Origin: Ensifer sp. MPMI2T
GTDB taxonomy: Bacteria; Pseudomonadota; Alphaproteobacteria; Rhizobiales; Rhizobiaceae
DNA: 64,000 bases
NCBI RefSeq assembly: GCF_004827385.1
Contig: NZ_SRXN01000023.1
Coordinates: forward strand, 48,364 to 112,363
Direction: 5' to 3'
Below are positions 53,816-63,471 of the stretch, piece by piece (the stretch's first letter is position 1; each line of letters starts with the position of its first letter). Made by a program: the position numbers and the translations under genes. The notes under the pieces are model-generated. The model was not told the DNA's origin and did not search any database. It saw nothing but the letters and a program-made list of their open reading frames with translations.

Positions 53816-54676
53816 ATGCAGGTCGATTCCATAGAGCAAGGGCGCGGCAACCCGTGCCGGGCAGTGGCAATTGCGATCGCGCCGAACGGCGGCCGCAAGA
53901 CGAAGGCAGACCATCCGGGCCTGCCGATTTCCGCTGCGGAACTTGCCGACTGCGCCGAATCCTGCCTCGCCGCGCAGGCCAGCATGATTCACGTTCATGT
54001 TCGCGATGCTGAAGGCCGCCATTGTCTCGACGCCGATCGGTATCGGGAAGCGATTGCCGCGATCCGCTCCCGGGCCGGCGACCGGTTGATCGTTCAAGTG
54101 ACGACCGAGTCCCTCGGTACCTATTCGCCGACAGAACAGATCGCTCTCGTTCGGGAATTGCGCCCCGAGGCTGCGTCCATTGCTTTGCGGGAGATCGTGC
54201 CGGACGCCGCGCATGAAGCGGCCTTCGCAAATTTACTCTACTGGATGCGACGCGAGCGCATCTTTCCGCAGATCATCCTCTATGACCGAGCGGACATGGA
54301 ACGGCTGGTCGAATTTCACCGGCGCGGCCTTCTTGCCGCCGAGGAGATTCCCCTCCTCTTCGTCCTCGGCCGATATACGACAGACCAGCAAGCCCAGCCG
54401 GCCGATCTCATCGAATTCCTCGCAAATGCGCCGCATGGATTCACCCATTGGACGGTTTGCGCCTTCGGTCGGCAAGAGGCCGCCTGTGCGGTCGCCACCG
54501 CATTGATGGGAGGCAACGTCCGAGTGGGCTTCGAGAACAACCTGCATCTGCCGAACGGCGATGTCGCAGAAAGCAATGCCGAACTTGTCTTGGCCGTAAC
54601 GGAGCACCTGCGCGTGCTCGGACTACCTTTGAACACAGCCGACATGCAACGAGAGGCGCTCGCAAGGATCTGGTGA
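53816..54676 (+). CDS. BKACE-type (DUF849) beta-keto acid cleavage enzyme
   Basis: The 286-residue protein is a TIM-barrel BKACE family member with AIAIAPNGGRKTKADHPGLP at the N-terminus, the metal-binding MIHVHVRD, and VRVGFENNLHLPNG near the C-terminus. These enzymes cleave beta-keto acids with acetyl-CoA to give acetoacetate and a new acyl-CoA. GGGAGGAAGG lies before the ATG at 53816. It is the first gene of the regulated run, which suggests that the pathway produces a beta-keto acid late in degradation. Confidence 0.85.
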   Translation: MQVDSIEQGRGNPCRAVAIAIAPNGGRKTKADHPGLPISAAELADCAESCLAAQASMIHVHVRDAEGRHCLDADRYREAIAAIRSRAGDRLIVQVTTESLGTYSPTEQIALVRELRPEAASIALREIVPDAAHEAAFANLLYWMRRERIFPQIILYDRADMERLVEFHRRGLLAAEEIPLLFVLGRYTTDQQAQPADLIEFLANAPHGFTHWTVCAFGRQEAACAVATALMGGNVRVGFENNLHLPNGDVAESNAELVLAVTEHLRVLGLPLNTADMQREALARIW

Positions 54677-54710
54677 TCCACCGACGCCTCTAAGAGATGG
54701 AGACACATAG

Positions 54711-55850
54711 ATGACGATAATGGCCACGGCGGGCGAACTCACCGGACCACGATCGCTGGACAATGCCAAGGCTTGGATGCGGGATCGGCTCGCCAAACGG
54801 ATTCATCCGCTTGGATTGACCGAGCCTGAGGCAACGCTCGAGACGATCGAGGCCTTGCAGGGACTGGACGGGGCGAATTGGGCGAGCGCCTGGATTGGCA
54901 CGGGCAACCGCTTCATGGCTCTGGCCGAGGAAAGAAGCCGCGCCGGTGATCGGGCGGGCGCACGCGAAGCCTATTACCAAGCCTACGGCTTCTACTTCCT
55001 CGGCCGCTTTCCCTGTCCGAACCACGAAGCGAAAGCGGAAAGCTACCGGCTCGAACTTCAGGCCTATGAGCGGTTCGGCGCGCTGGCCGATCCGCCGATC
55101 GTGCCTGTCTCGCTTCCCTTCGACGCGCCGGGTGCTCTGACCTCCGAGATCCGCTGCTACCTCCGCATCCCCACGGGCGCAGAGCAGCCTCCCGTGGTCA
55201 TCATGTGGGGCGGCGTCGACGCCTGGAAGGAGGAGATGACCGAGCTTTCCAACGCCTTCGTCGCGGCGGGCATCGCGACGATCGCGATGGACAATGTCGG
55301 AACCGGCCAATCGCCGATCAAAGCGCGCCGCAACGGCGAGATCCAGTTCCTTCCCGTCATTCAATGGGTTCGTGAGAACCACCACCTCGACGGGCGGAGA
55401 ATCGCGCTGATCGGCCGGTCCTTCGGCGGCCATTGGGCAACCAAGCTCGCGCATATGATGGCCGACGATATCCGCTGTGCCGTCAACTGGGGCGGCGGCA
55501 TTCACTACATGTTCCAGCCCGACTGGGTCGAGCAGTCCCGCTATCCCGACAGCTATCTCATGGAACTGGTGGAAACGCGCAGCCGCATGCTGGGTGCGAC
55601 CAACGACGCGGAATATGTCGAAGGCTTTCGAGAACTTTCCCTCCTCGATCAGGGTCTGCTGTCAGAGCCCTGTGCACCGCTGCTGCTCGTCAACGGCAAG
55701 GAAGACAAGCAGTGCCCAATCGCCGATATCCACCTCCTTCTGGAACATGGCAGCCCGAAGTCGGTCCGGCTCTTTCCGGGCGGGCACATGGGTTTCGGCC
55801 CTCATACCGTTCCCACGCTCCTCTCGTGGGTCCTCGAACAACTGCGCTGA
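54711..55850 (+). CDS. FrsA/DHPON-hydrolase-like alpha/beta hydrolase
   Basis: The 379-residue protein has an alpha/beta hydrolase domain in its C-terminal two thirds, with the nucleophile elbow GRSFGGHWATKLA (Ser near residue 230) and a C-terminal catalytic His near FPGGHMGFG. The N-terminal helical extension matches the FrsA/2,6-dihydroxypseudooxynicotine hydrolase group, some of which cleave C-C bonds in side chains of (hetero)aromatic diketones. GGAG lies 8 nt before the ATG. The actual substrate is unknown, but this family fits a side-chain-removal step before ring hydroxylation. Confidence 0.85.
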   Translation: MTIMATAGELTGPRSLDNAKAWMRDRLAKRIHPLGLTEPEATLETIEALQGLDGANWASAWIGTGNRFMALAEERSRAGDRAGAREAYYQAYGFYFLGRFPCPNHEAKAESYRLELQAYERFGALADPPIVPVSLPFDAPGALTSEIRCYLRIPTGAEQPPVVIMWGGVDAWKEEMTELSNAFVAAGIATIAMDNVGTGQSPIKARRNGEIQFLPVIQWVRENHHLDGRRIALIGRSFGGHWATKLAHMMADDIRCAVNWGGGIHYMFQPDWVEQSRYPDSYLMELVETRSRMLGATNDAEYVEGFRELSLLDQGLLSEPCAPLLLVNGKEDKQCPIADIHLLLEHGSPKSVRLFPGGHMGFGPHTVPTLLSWVLEQLR

Positions 55851-55864
55851 CAAAGGAGCCGTTG

Positions 55865-56176
55865 ATGAGCAATTGGCGACAGATGATGCCGACCACGGAG
55901 GCCTACCTCCTCGACAAGGCCCTCTACGAACTGCACCACAAGCCGGATGACCTTGCCGCCTACAATGAGGACAAGGCCGCTTATCTCGCCCGTTTCCGGC
56001 TGACGCCGGAACTCGCCGAAAAGATCTCCAGCAACGACGTGGCCGGGCTCTACGAAGCCGGCGTCAACCCGTACCTCCTGCGTGCGCACTGCATCGGCAT
56101 GCGCATTCCGGAGGATGTTTCGCTCGCGGCACTCAGGAGCCTGATGAAAGAAGGAGACGACAAATGGCTGAACTGA
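55865..56176 (+). CDS. LigA-like small subunit of an extradiol dioxygenase
   Basis: The 103-residue protein resembles the alpha subunit of protocatechuate 4,5-dioxygenase (LigA fold), with RFRLTPELAEKISSNDVAGL and NPYLLRAHCIGMRIP. AAAGGAG lies 6 nt before the ATG. Its last codons overlap the LigB-like gene by 13 nt, as expected for obligate subunits. In this class the small subunit caps the active site of the large one. Confidence 0.85.
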   Translation: MSNWRQMMPTTEAYLLDKALYELHHKPDDLAAYNEDKAAYLARFRLTPELAEKISSNDVAGLYEAGVNPYLLRAHCIGMRIPEDVSLAALRSLMKEGDDKWLN

Positions 56177-57018
56177 CCGGCATTTACACGGCAAGCCACA
56201 CGCCGGTCATGCTGAATTTCCCGGATCGCATCCCTGCGGAATTGCGGACGGAGATTTTCGGCGCCTATGAGGCGATGGGACGCGATTTCGAGGCCGGCAG
56301 GCCCGACGCTTTGGTCGTGCTCTCCAACGACCACCTGCACAACTTCTTCCTCGACAATTTCCCCGCGCTCTGCATCGGTGTCGGCGAGAGCTATGAGAGC
56401 CCGATCGAACATTGGCTGAAGGCAAAGCGCCGCGTCTTTACCGGCGACCAGGCCTTCGGCGCCTATCTCCTGCAGGAGGCGCTGAAAGCCGATTTCGATC
56501 CGGCCTTTTCGATGGAAATGGTGCTCGACCACGGCTCGCTCACACCGCTCGAACTGGCGGGGCTCGATCCCGACCTTCCGATCGTGCCGATCCTCTTCAA
56601 CTGCGTGCAGCCGCCCATGCCGACCATGCGGCGTTGCTACCAGTTCGGCAAATTCCTTGGCGAGGCAATTCGCAGATATGACGGCGCCGAGCGCGTCGCG
56701 ATCCTTGCAACCGGCGGCATCAGCCACGACATCGCCACGCCCAGGATGGGCATGGTCAATCGCGAGTTCGACGAGACGCTCCTGCAGCTTATGGAAGCCG
56801 GCGACCCGGAGGCCGTCGTCAAATACGCCACCGACGAGGTCCATACCGCCGGCAACGGCGCCGAGGAAATCCGCATGTGGATGGCAGCGATGGGAGCTGC
56901 TGGCGGTCTGCCTTTCAAGCGCGCCTATTACAAGGCCGTCAACGATTGGTACACGGGCATCGGCATCGGCCACTTCGGCCGGAACTCCCTGCCGGCTGTG
57001 GAAACCGTCAATGGCTGA
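56164..57018 (+). CDS. LigB-like catalytic subunit of a class III extradiol dioxygenase
   Basis: The 284-residue protein has the expected iron-ligand positions: His12 (TASHTP), His57/His59 (SNDHLHNFF) and a later Glu in the TDEVHTAGNGAEEI region. The catalytic base His is in TGGISHDI. Such enzymes cleave the ring of catecholic or similar dihydroxy (hetero)aromatics next to the hydroxyls, using Fe(II) and oxygen. It overlaps both the LigA-like gene (13 nt) and the monooxygenase gene (8 nt), so all three are coupled. Confidence 0.88.
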   Translation: MAELTGIYTASHTPVMLNFPDRIPAELRTEIFGAYEAMGRDFEAGRPDALVVLSNDHLHNFFLDNFPALCIGVGESYESPIEHWLKAKRRVFTGDQAFGAYLLQEALKADFDPAFSMEMVLDHGSLTPLELAGLDPDLPIVPILFNCVQPPMPTMRRCYQFGKFLGEAIRRYDGAERVAILATGGISHDIATPRMGMVNREFDETLLQLMEAGDPEAVVKYATDEVHTAGNGAEEIRMWMAAMGAAGGLPFKRAYYKAVNDWYTGIGIGHFGRNSLPAVETVNG

Positions 57019-58135
57019 ACACCGCACTGCCCTTGTCATCGGCGGCGGGATCGCGGGCATGTCCGCGGCCATCGCGCTGCGCCGCGCCGGCCTCGCCGTT
57101 GACCTCATCGACCGCGATCCGCATTGGCGGGTCTATGGCGCCGGGATCACCATTACCGGCCCCACGCTGCGCGCCATGGGAAAGCTCGGCATTCTCGACG
57201 AGGTCCTGCGGCAGGGCTACGCCGCCGACGGCATCGACATCCGCTCCGCCGACGGCAAGCCCATGTTCAGCATCGAAACGCAAAACGAAGCGCTGGGCGA
57301 CATCCCCAGCGCAGGTGGGATCCTGCGCCCAACCCTGCACAGGATCATGTCGGAGGCGCTTCTTGCCCTCGAGCCCCGCGTGCAACTGGGTGTCACCGTA
57401 GAGGCGATCGAATGGCGGGGCGCCAGGACCGGCGTGACGTTCAGCAACGACCAGTCTTGTGCCTACGATCTCGTCGTCGGCGCCGACGGCATCTATTCGC
57501 AGATCCGCCAGCATCTCTTTCCTGATGCGCCGCGGCCGCAATATGCGGGCCAGCTCTGCTGGAGGCTGATGATGGAACGGCATCCCGACATCGAGCGGCG
57601 GACCTTCTTTCTTGGCGGCCCCGCCAAGGTCGGGCTCAATCCCGTTTCCCGGGACCAAATGTACATGTTCTACCTCGAAGCCCAACCGGAGCCGATCTGG
57701 CGCGAAGAGGAAACCCAGCACTCCGTGCTGGGATCACTGCTCGAAGGTTATGGCGGGGTATTGAGCGACGTGCGCCACCATCTCGGCGCGGCCTCCAACA
57801 TCGTCTGCCGGCCGCTCGAAACGGTTCTGGCGGGCGAGAACTGGGTGCGGGAAAACGCCGTGCTCATCGGCGATGCGGCCCACGCAACCACCCCGCAACT
57901 CGCGTCTGGCGCAGGCATGGGCATCGAGGATGGCCTGGTGCTGGGCGAAGAGATCGCCCGGCACGAGGACGTGCGGCAAGCGCTTTCGAGCTTCATGCGC
58001 CGCCGCTACGCACGCTGCAAGCTGGTTGTCGATTCATCGCTCGAAATAAGCCGGCTCGAGCGGGAAAGGTCGGCGCCGCGGGAGCAGACGAAAGTGGTCG
58101 AAAGGGCCCTCGCCGCCCTCAATCAGGAGTTCTAG
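57011..58135 (+). CDS. FAD-dependent aromatic ring hydroxylase (PHBH/UbiH-like)
   Basis: The 374-residue flavoprotein monooxygenase has GGGIAGMSAA at the N-terminus (FAD), the middle DLVVGADGIYSQIR (DG motif) and the C-terminal VLIGDAAHATTPQLASGAGMGIEDG (GD motif). These enzymes hydroxylate phenols and pyridines using NAD(P)H and oxygen. It probably makes the dihydroxylated ring that the LigAB-like dioxygenase, encoded just upstream and overlapping by 8 nt, then opens. The ring substrate is unknown. Confidence 0.9.
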   Translation: MAEHRTALVIGGGIAGMSAAIALRRAGLAVDLIDRDPHWRVYGAGITITGPTLRAMGKLGILDEVLRQGYAADGIDIRSADGKPMFSIETQNEALGDIPSAGGILRPTLHRIMSEALLALEPRVQLGVTVEAIEWRGARTGVTFSNDQSCAYDLVVGADGIYSQIRQHLFPDAPRPQYAGQLCWRLMMERHPDIERRTFFLGGPAKVGLNPVSRDQMYMFYLEAQPEPIWREEETQHSVLGSLLEGYGGVLSDVRHHLGAASNIVCRPLETVLAGENWVRENAVLIGDAAHATTPQLASGAGMGIEDGLVLGEEIARHEDVRQALSSFMRRRYARCKLVVDSSLEISRLERERSAPREQTKVVERALAALNQEF

Positions 58136-58142
58136 GGTCTTC

Positions 58143-58952
58143 ATGTTCGTCGCGATCAACGACCACAATCTGCACATCGCCTTGCACGGCAACGAAGCCG
58201 ATCCCGCAATCGTACTCCTGCACTCGCTCGGTACCTGCGCGGATGTCTGGGAAAAGCAGGTGCGCGAATTCAGCAGATCGCACTTCGTGATCTGTCCCGA
58301 GTTCCGGGGGCACGGCCTGAGTGAGGTCTCCAGGACCCCGGTCACCATCGAGGCGCTGACCGACGATATAGTCGCGCTCCTGACGCTGCTCGAGCTGCGG
58401 CCGTTCCATCTCGTCGGCATCTCGATCGGCGGTCTGGTCGCGCAACTGGTCGCAGGGCGGCTTTCTGACACGGTGCAGTCTCTGCTCATCCTGGATTCAA
58501 ACATCGTCAGCCTCGCACCGCAGCTCTGGAGGGAGCGCGCGGCAAGGGTCCGCGCCGTTGGGCTGGCTTCGATCGCGGAAGGTATTCTCGCGCGCTGGAT
58601 GACCCCGGCGGCGCGTAAAACGGCCGAAGGGCGCGGCCTCGTCTCCATGCTCGACCGGACTTCCCCGGAAGGCTACGCGGCGGGTTGCGATGCACTGGCG
58701 GTCGCCGACTGCCGCGAGAACGCGCCTCGCCTTACCATGCCGGTCACGGTTGCCGTCGGTGAGTTGGATGAGGCGACACCGCCCTCCGCATCAAGGGCGC
58801 TGGCTGACGCCATTCCTGGCGCATCCTTCCATCTGATCACTGGTGCCGCCCACATCCCGTTGTTCGAACAGGCGGAGGCGGTGAACCGCCTTATCCGCGA
58901 GGCAATCTCGCACCATGAGGGGCCGGTGCAGAAGAGAACGGCTGAAAGCTGA
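58143..58952 (+). CDS. Alpha/beta hydrolase, 3-oxoadipate enol-lactonase-like
   Basis: The 269-residue protein has the PcaD-like fold, with oxyanion-hole HSLGTCADVWEKQ, nucleophile elbow LVGISIGGLVAQL and a final catalytic His in ITGAAHIPLFEQ. In related pathways such enzymes hydrolyse enol-lactones or ring-cleavage products. It starts 7 nt after the monooxygenase gene. Here it would act on the product of ring opening (inference). Confidence 0.88.
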   Translation: MFVAINDHNLHIALHGNEADPAIVLLHSLGTCADVWEKQVREFSRSHFVICPEFRGHGLSEVSRTPVTIEALTDDIVALLTLLELRPFHLVGISIGGLVAQLVAGRLSDTVQSLLILDSNIVSLAPQLWRERAARVRAVGLASIAEGILARWMTPAARKTAEGRGLVSMLDRTSPEGYAAGCDALAVADCRENAPRLTMPVTVAVGELDEATPPSASRALADAIPGASFHLITGAAHIPLFEQAEAVNRLIREAISHHEGPVQKRTAES

Positions 58953-59033
58953 GGCGTGAAAACGACGCTAGATGGCCGGAGCGCAAGCTGAATGAACTGA
59001 AATGTTGTAGCAATGGTCAATGGGAGGGAAATC

Positions 59034-60293
59034 ATGACCGACGCGACCGTGGACAAAATAGCCGGGAGCAGCGAGGGGAAGGCGTGGTCTGCGACGGCCG
59101 CCGCGACCGTAGGGCTGGTCTTCGGACCCAGCACGCTTTTGCTTTTCTTGTTCGGCGTTTTTGTCGAACCGCTGTCCCAGGCGTTCGGATGGTCGAAGCC
59201 GGCCATTCTTTTCGCGGCCACGATCATCTCGCTGATGATCATGATAATATCCCCGGTGCAAGGCATGCTCATCGACCGGTTCGGCGCCCGTCCGATTGTT
59301 CTGGCCTCCTGTTTGACATTCGCCTGCGGCCTGCTCGCAATGTCCTATATTCCGGGAAATATCCAGGTCTTCTACTTCATGTACGCTCTGCTCCCGGTCC
59401 TGGCGGTGGGGCTCTGGCCCGTTTCCTATCTGCGCGTCGTCAGCACCTGGTTCGACCGACGGCTGGGCCTGGCGATCGGCATTGCCAATGGCGGGATCGG
59501 CCTTGGCGCCGCGATCCTGCCGCCGATCATCACCTACGTTATCGCCAACGGCTCGCTGCAATGGGCTTATGTCAGCCTGGCGATGATTGTTACCGTCATC
59601 GTGCTGCCCTTGAACGCGTTGTTCCTGCACGATGCGCCAATGGCCAAGGTCGCGCGGCCCGCTCATGATCGCGCCGCGGCCAGCGCCGATTTTCGCCGCT
59701 TCGTGACGACGTCGAGCTTCGTGATCCTCTCCGCTGCCTTTTTCCTGCTCGGCTTCGTCAATACGGGGCTCGTCACCAACCAGATATCGCTCCTGATCGA
59801 CGGTGGTGCGACGCCGCAGCATGCAGCACTAGTACAGTCGGTATTCGGCATCGCCGTTCTGATCGGGCGGTTCTTGACGGGGGTCCTCCTCGACTATGTT
59901 TCCGCAAGGCGATTGATGAGTCTCGTGTGCCTGGGAGGCGCCGTCGCCTGCGTGCTCTACGCGCTTGGCCCCACAGGCTATGTCGCCTTCGCCTGCGCGA
60001 TCCTGATTGGCATGGTCTATGGCGCCGAGTTCGACGTCCTAAGCTATCTGATCAAGCGCTACTTCGGCCTTCCGACCTTCGGCCGGATCTACGGCTCGAT
60101 CTTCGCGATCTTCCAATTGGGTGCAGCGCTTGGTGCAACACTCCTGCCGCTCAGCCGAGCGCAGTTTCAAAGCTACGGGCCGGGGCTCACGCTCTACGCC
60201 GCGGCGCTGGCGGTCAGCTCCGTCTTGTTCCTGTGCCTTCGCGGCGGCCGCGTCGCGCGCGAAACCACGGAGGAGAAGGCCGCGCTACTGTGA
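59034..60293 (+). CDS. MFS transporter, aromatic/carboxylate uptake type
   Basis: The 419-residue protein has 12 predicted transmembrane helices in two bundles of six, with the characteristic loop between helices 2 and 3 (GMLIDRFGARPIV) and a central loop near 205-220. GGGAGG lies before the ATG at 59034. It resembles the oxalate/monocarboxylate-type MFS group often paired with catabolic operons. As the last gene of the run, it probably imports the pathway substrate. Confidence 0.88.
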   Translation: MTDATVDKIAGSSEGKAWSATAAATVGLVFGPSTLLLFLFGVFVEPLSQAFGWSKPAILFAATIISLMIMIISPVQGMLIDRFGARPIVLASCLTFACGLLAMSYIPGNIQVFYFMYALLPVLAVGLWPVSYLRVVSTWFDRRLGLAIGIANGGIGLGAAILPPIITYVIANGSLQWAYVSLAMIVTVIVLPLNALFLHDAPMAKVARPAHDRAAASADFRRFVTTSSFVILSAAFFLLGFVNTGLVTNQISLLIDGGATPQHAALVQSVFGIAVLIGRFLTGVLLDYVSARRLMSLVCLGGAVACVLYALGPTGYVAFACAILIGMVYGAEFDVLSYLIKRYFGLPTFGRIYGSIFAIFQLGAALGATLLPLSRAQFQSYGPGLTLYAAALAVSSVLFLCLRGGRVARETTEEKAALL

Positions 60294-60958
60294 CAAACTG
60301 ACAAGGAGCGGCGCTACGAGAGGGAGCTTGCAGCGCCGCATCTGGGACCTAGCCTACCTCACGTCCATGCAACCCATTAGCTGCTTCAACACACTTCGGG
60401 AAATCGAAGCCCTGGCCCATTCGGCTCCGAAATAAGTCTGGAACAAAACGAGCTTCAGGGACGGGTTGAAACCCCTGCTCCTTTTTTTCGAGACCGACAT
60501 TGCGTGCGCAGCCACCACCCGACCGGACGTTCCTCACCCAGAAGGGCGTTTGGACCTGACTGGACTAAGCCAACCGGGGAATTACATGAAGACGCAAAGG
60601 TTTTCCCCACATGCTCATCTCCAGGCCCGACAATACGCGGCGGCGCCTTGCGCGCGTGGGTGTGCGCTTTTTGGGTTTGGCAAGGATCTGCTCGATGGCA
60701 GACATTGGGTGCACAGCGGTCGTTCGTGAACCGTGGCTGGAAAGTCGTTTTCGGTCAACTCGTCCCTACCGGCCGCCGATCCGAACGTCTGGAAAGTCCG
60801 CATCTCGGCCATTCGCGCTGGCCGCAGCGAGCGACTGCTCACCACCCGATGCGGACCATGCCATCCTGAGGTGCAAGGTCCGCCTCGGGCAAAAAGCGGC
60901 CATCGCCTTTTCCACTACACAAGGAGCCGGCAGCGAGCTCTGAATGCCTTCGTCGTGC
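60294..60958. other. Gene-free stretch of about 660 bp
   Basis: This lies between the convergent MFS and diguanylate cyclase genes. Several open frames cross it on both strands, but none shows family resemblance or a good ribosome-binding site. I see no repeat or terminator I trust. Confidence 0.45.
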
Positions 60959-62179
60959 CTAAGCAGCAGCGCCACTACGCGTTGTGTCCATTGATTGAGC
61001 CAGTAGGGGCCGGCTCCGAGACTCATCGATTTTGAGGTCTGGCGTCCGTGTGATCTCCGCCATCACCTGGTTTCGACCGGCCGATTTCGCGGCATAAAGG
61101 GCGCAATCGGCACGGTCGATGGCGCTATCCAGCGTCGTTTCCCCATCTCGCACCGCCGCCACGCCGCAGCTCGTCGTTACCTTCCGGTTTAGGTCCTCCT
61201 GATGCCAGTCTCTGTTGGCAAACGAAACGCGAAGCAATTCTGCGAGCGCAACGGCCTCTTGTAACGAAGTGTTCGGCAGAAAGGCCATGAACTCTTCGCC
61301 ACCGTACCGCGCAGCGCTGCCGCGCCCGGCCACTAGGCCCTTGATCTCCTCGGCCAGGCCTGCGATGACCGTGTCGCCGACAGCATGCCCGAAGGTGTCG
61401 TTGATCCGCTTAAAGTAATCGATGTCGCAGACAATCAGTGACCCGCTGAGACCGACCGATTTGAAGTCTCTCTCCAGCGCCTGTTTGAAGCCGCGGCGAT
61501 TGAGGAGCCCCGTCAGGTCATCCGTTTCGGCGGCAGCTCGGTGCCGCTCGATGGCAGCGGTTGCACTCGCACCTAGAGCGGTGAACGGGAAGAACATGCA
61601 GATGATTATGGTGGTGATGCTGACCTCAAGATTATAGAGCGAGGTGGCGAAATCACCGAAGTCATCGCTTGAGTTGGTGAAAAAGGTGAAGAAGATTGCT
61701 CGTGTGAGGCAATCCAAGACAACGATCCAGCTTGTTACGACGAGTGCGATATCAATGGGACGGGATGCTCTCCGTGTCACCATCCATACAGCTACTCCGA
61801 GTAAAAGCGCGAAACCGACGTCGGTCAGGAACAATTGCTGGATCAGGCTTTGCTCAACGAACACGATGTAAGCGAGTACAACTGAATAGACGGCTGCAAA
61901 CAACACTCGCGGTATCCGAAGCGTTGGGGCGTTGAAATGCACCAGCAGACCGCTGCCGTAGCAGCAGGCCGCCCCGATGAAAATCAGACCGGACACGAAG
62001 GCGGCGGAATACGGCTCTGGCAAGAACGTTGAGACGACGAAACCGGCGGCGGTCTGCGCAAATCCCGCGCTCCATTGCCAAGCCGGCGTGATCTTCATAT
62101 GCCAGAGCAAGAGAAAAGCCAGTGATACACTGCTAAACACGATCGGCGGGACGTAGAAGATAAGGTCGATCTCGCCCAT
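60959..62179 (-). CDS. Membrane diguanylate cyclase (GGDEF)
   Basis: The 406-residue protein has about six N-terminal helices (about 5-205) and a GGDEF domain (about 220-380) with intact GGEEF. The RxxD inhibitory site is missing (RGSA at that position), so feedback inhibition through this site is not expected, unlike the cyclase at 20420. It stands alone, convergent with the catabolic run. Confidence 0.9.
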   Translation of the reverse strand: MGEIDLIFYVPPIVFSSVSLAFLLLWHMKITPAWQWSAGFAQTAAGFVVSTFLPEPYSAAFVSGLIFIGAACCYGSGLLVHFNAPTLRIPRVLFAAVYSVVLAYIVFVEQSLIQQLFLTDVGFALLLGVAVWMVTRRASRPIDIALVVTSWIVVLDCLTRAIFFTFFTNSSDDFGDFATSLYNLEVSITTIIICMFFPFTALGASATAAIERHRAAAETDDLTGLLNRRGFKQALERDFKSVGLSGSLIVCDIDYFKRINDTFGHAVGDTVIAGLAEEIKGLVAGRGSAARYGGEEFMAFLPNTSLQEAVALAELLRVSFANRDWHQEDLNRKVTTSCGVAAVRDGETTLDSAIDRADCALYAAKSAGRNQVMAEITRTPDLKIDESRSRPLLAQSMDTTRSGAAA

Positions 62180-62392
62180 GTCGGTTGAACATCCTGAAGC
62201 AATAGATTTTATGTAGATTGATGTTAGTTGCCTTCCTTTAACGGATGTTGAATCGTTGCCTCAGTATGCTTGAGTTTGCGGCCTGTCGGCGGACGGCGCG
62301 TTTCGACCCAATGCTGCCGCTCGTCGATACCGCTCGGGATTTCCGGTGCTGGCCCCTTTTGCGGACATTGAACACGAATACGGGAAGCGATC

Positions 62393-63307
62393 TCAAGTCT
62401 CTTGCGAAGTCATTGCTTTTGCCAGTTCGCCGATCATTGAACGCAACCACCGGTGGGCCGGGTCGTGGCGGTAGCGAACGTGCCAAGCCATCTGCACTGG
62501 AAACGTGCCGAGGTCGACCGGCGCCGGCAGCACCTTCAGCCGCGGATCCCGCTCGAGACTTCGACAGATGAGACGCGGCAGCGTTGCGCAGTAATCGGTG
62601 ACCGCAAGCATCTCGGGCACGGCAAGAAAGTGCGTCACAGAAACGGCAACCTCCCGCTTGAGGTTTTGTTGCTCCAATGCCTGAAAGAGGCCGGCGCGCA
62701 GCCGACCCGGCGGGAGCACGTTCACGTGCTTGAGCCGCTCGTACTGTTCTCGGGAAATACGCTCTCGAACGTCGGGATGGTCCCTGCGCACCACGCAGGC
62801 GAGGCCATCGTCCATAAGATGCTGGACGACGAGGTTGTCCGGCGGATCGACAATCCGGCCGAGCACCATGGCGGTGGTGCCGGAAATGACGCCGGTCTCG
62901 GCGAGATCGTTGCCGAATGCTGTCATGCGGAGCTTGATCCTCGGCGCCAGCTCACGCGTCCGCGCGACGAGAGCCGGCATCAACACAAGCTCGACGTAGC
63001 TGTTGGGGGCAAGCGTAAACAGCCGGTCGGCCTTTGCCGGCTGAAACTCCTGCTGGTTCAAGATGAGATCGTCCAGTTGCGCCAGCGCTGCTTCGATTGT
63101 CGGAGCGATCTCCTCGGCCAGTTGCGTCGGCTTTATGCCGTACCTTTCGCGGATGAACAGCGGATCCCGCAGGGTGTCGCGCAGGCGGTTCAACGAATTG
63201 GACAGCGCCGGCTGGGTGATGCCCAGTCGCGCGGCCGCCCGTGTCACGCTCCGCTCCTCCATCAGAGCCAGGAAAACCGGAAGCAGGTTCAGATCGTATC
63301 TCATCAA
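62393..63307 (-). CDS. LysR family transcriptional regulator
   Basis: The 304-residue protein has the LysR helix-turn-helix (about 5-62, VFLALMEERSVTRAAARLGITQPALSNSLNRL) and a C-terminal periplasmic-binding-like effector domain. The start could be either of two adjacent Met codons (63307 or 63304). It is divergent from the DJ-1/PfpI gene, separated by about 165 bp, the typical LysR arrangement, so it probably regulates that gene. Confidence 0.92.
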   Translation of the reverse strand: MMRYDLNLLPVFLALMEERSVTRAAARLGITQPALSNSLNRLRDTLRDPLFIRERYGIKPTQLAEEIAPTIEAALAQLDDLILNQQEFQPAKADRLFTLAPNSYVELVLMPALVARTRELAPRIKLRMTAFGNDLAETGVISGTTAMVLGRIVDPPDNLVVQHLMDDGLACVVRRDHPDVRERISREQYERLKHVNVLPPGRLRAGLFQALEQQNLKREVAVSVTHFLAVPEMLAVTDYCATLPRLICRSLERDPRLKVLPAPVDLGTFPVQMAWHVRYRHDPAHRWLRSMIGELAKAMTSQET

Positions 63308-63471
63308 GATGTAATCTCATATGAATATCTGAAATCAAAGAAGTAAATTTCTGAAATATGTGGGCCGGTGTCATTATCAGTGCGTCGACAAGCCGATGCG
63401 GCTGGTCGAACTCAAAAACAACCGGCCACGACGCCTCATGGCGCGGCATCGTGTGATGAAAGGATCCGACA

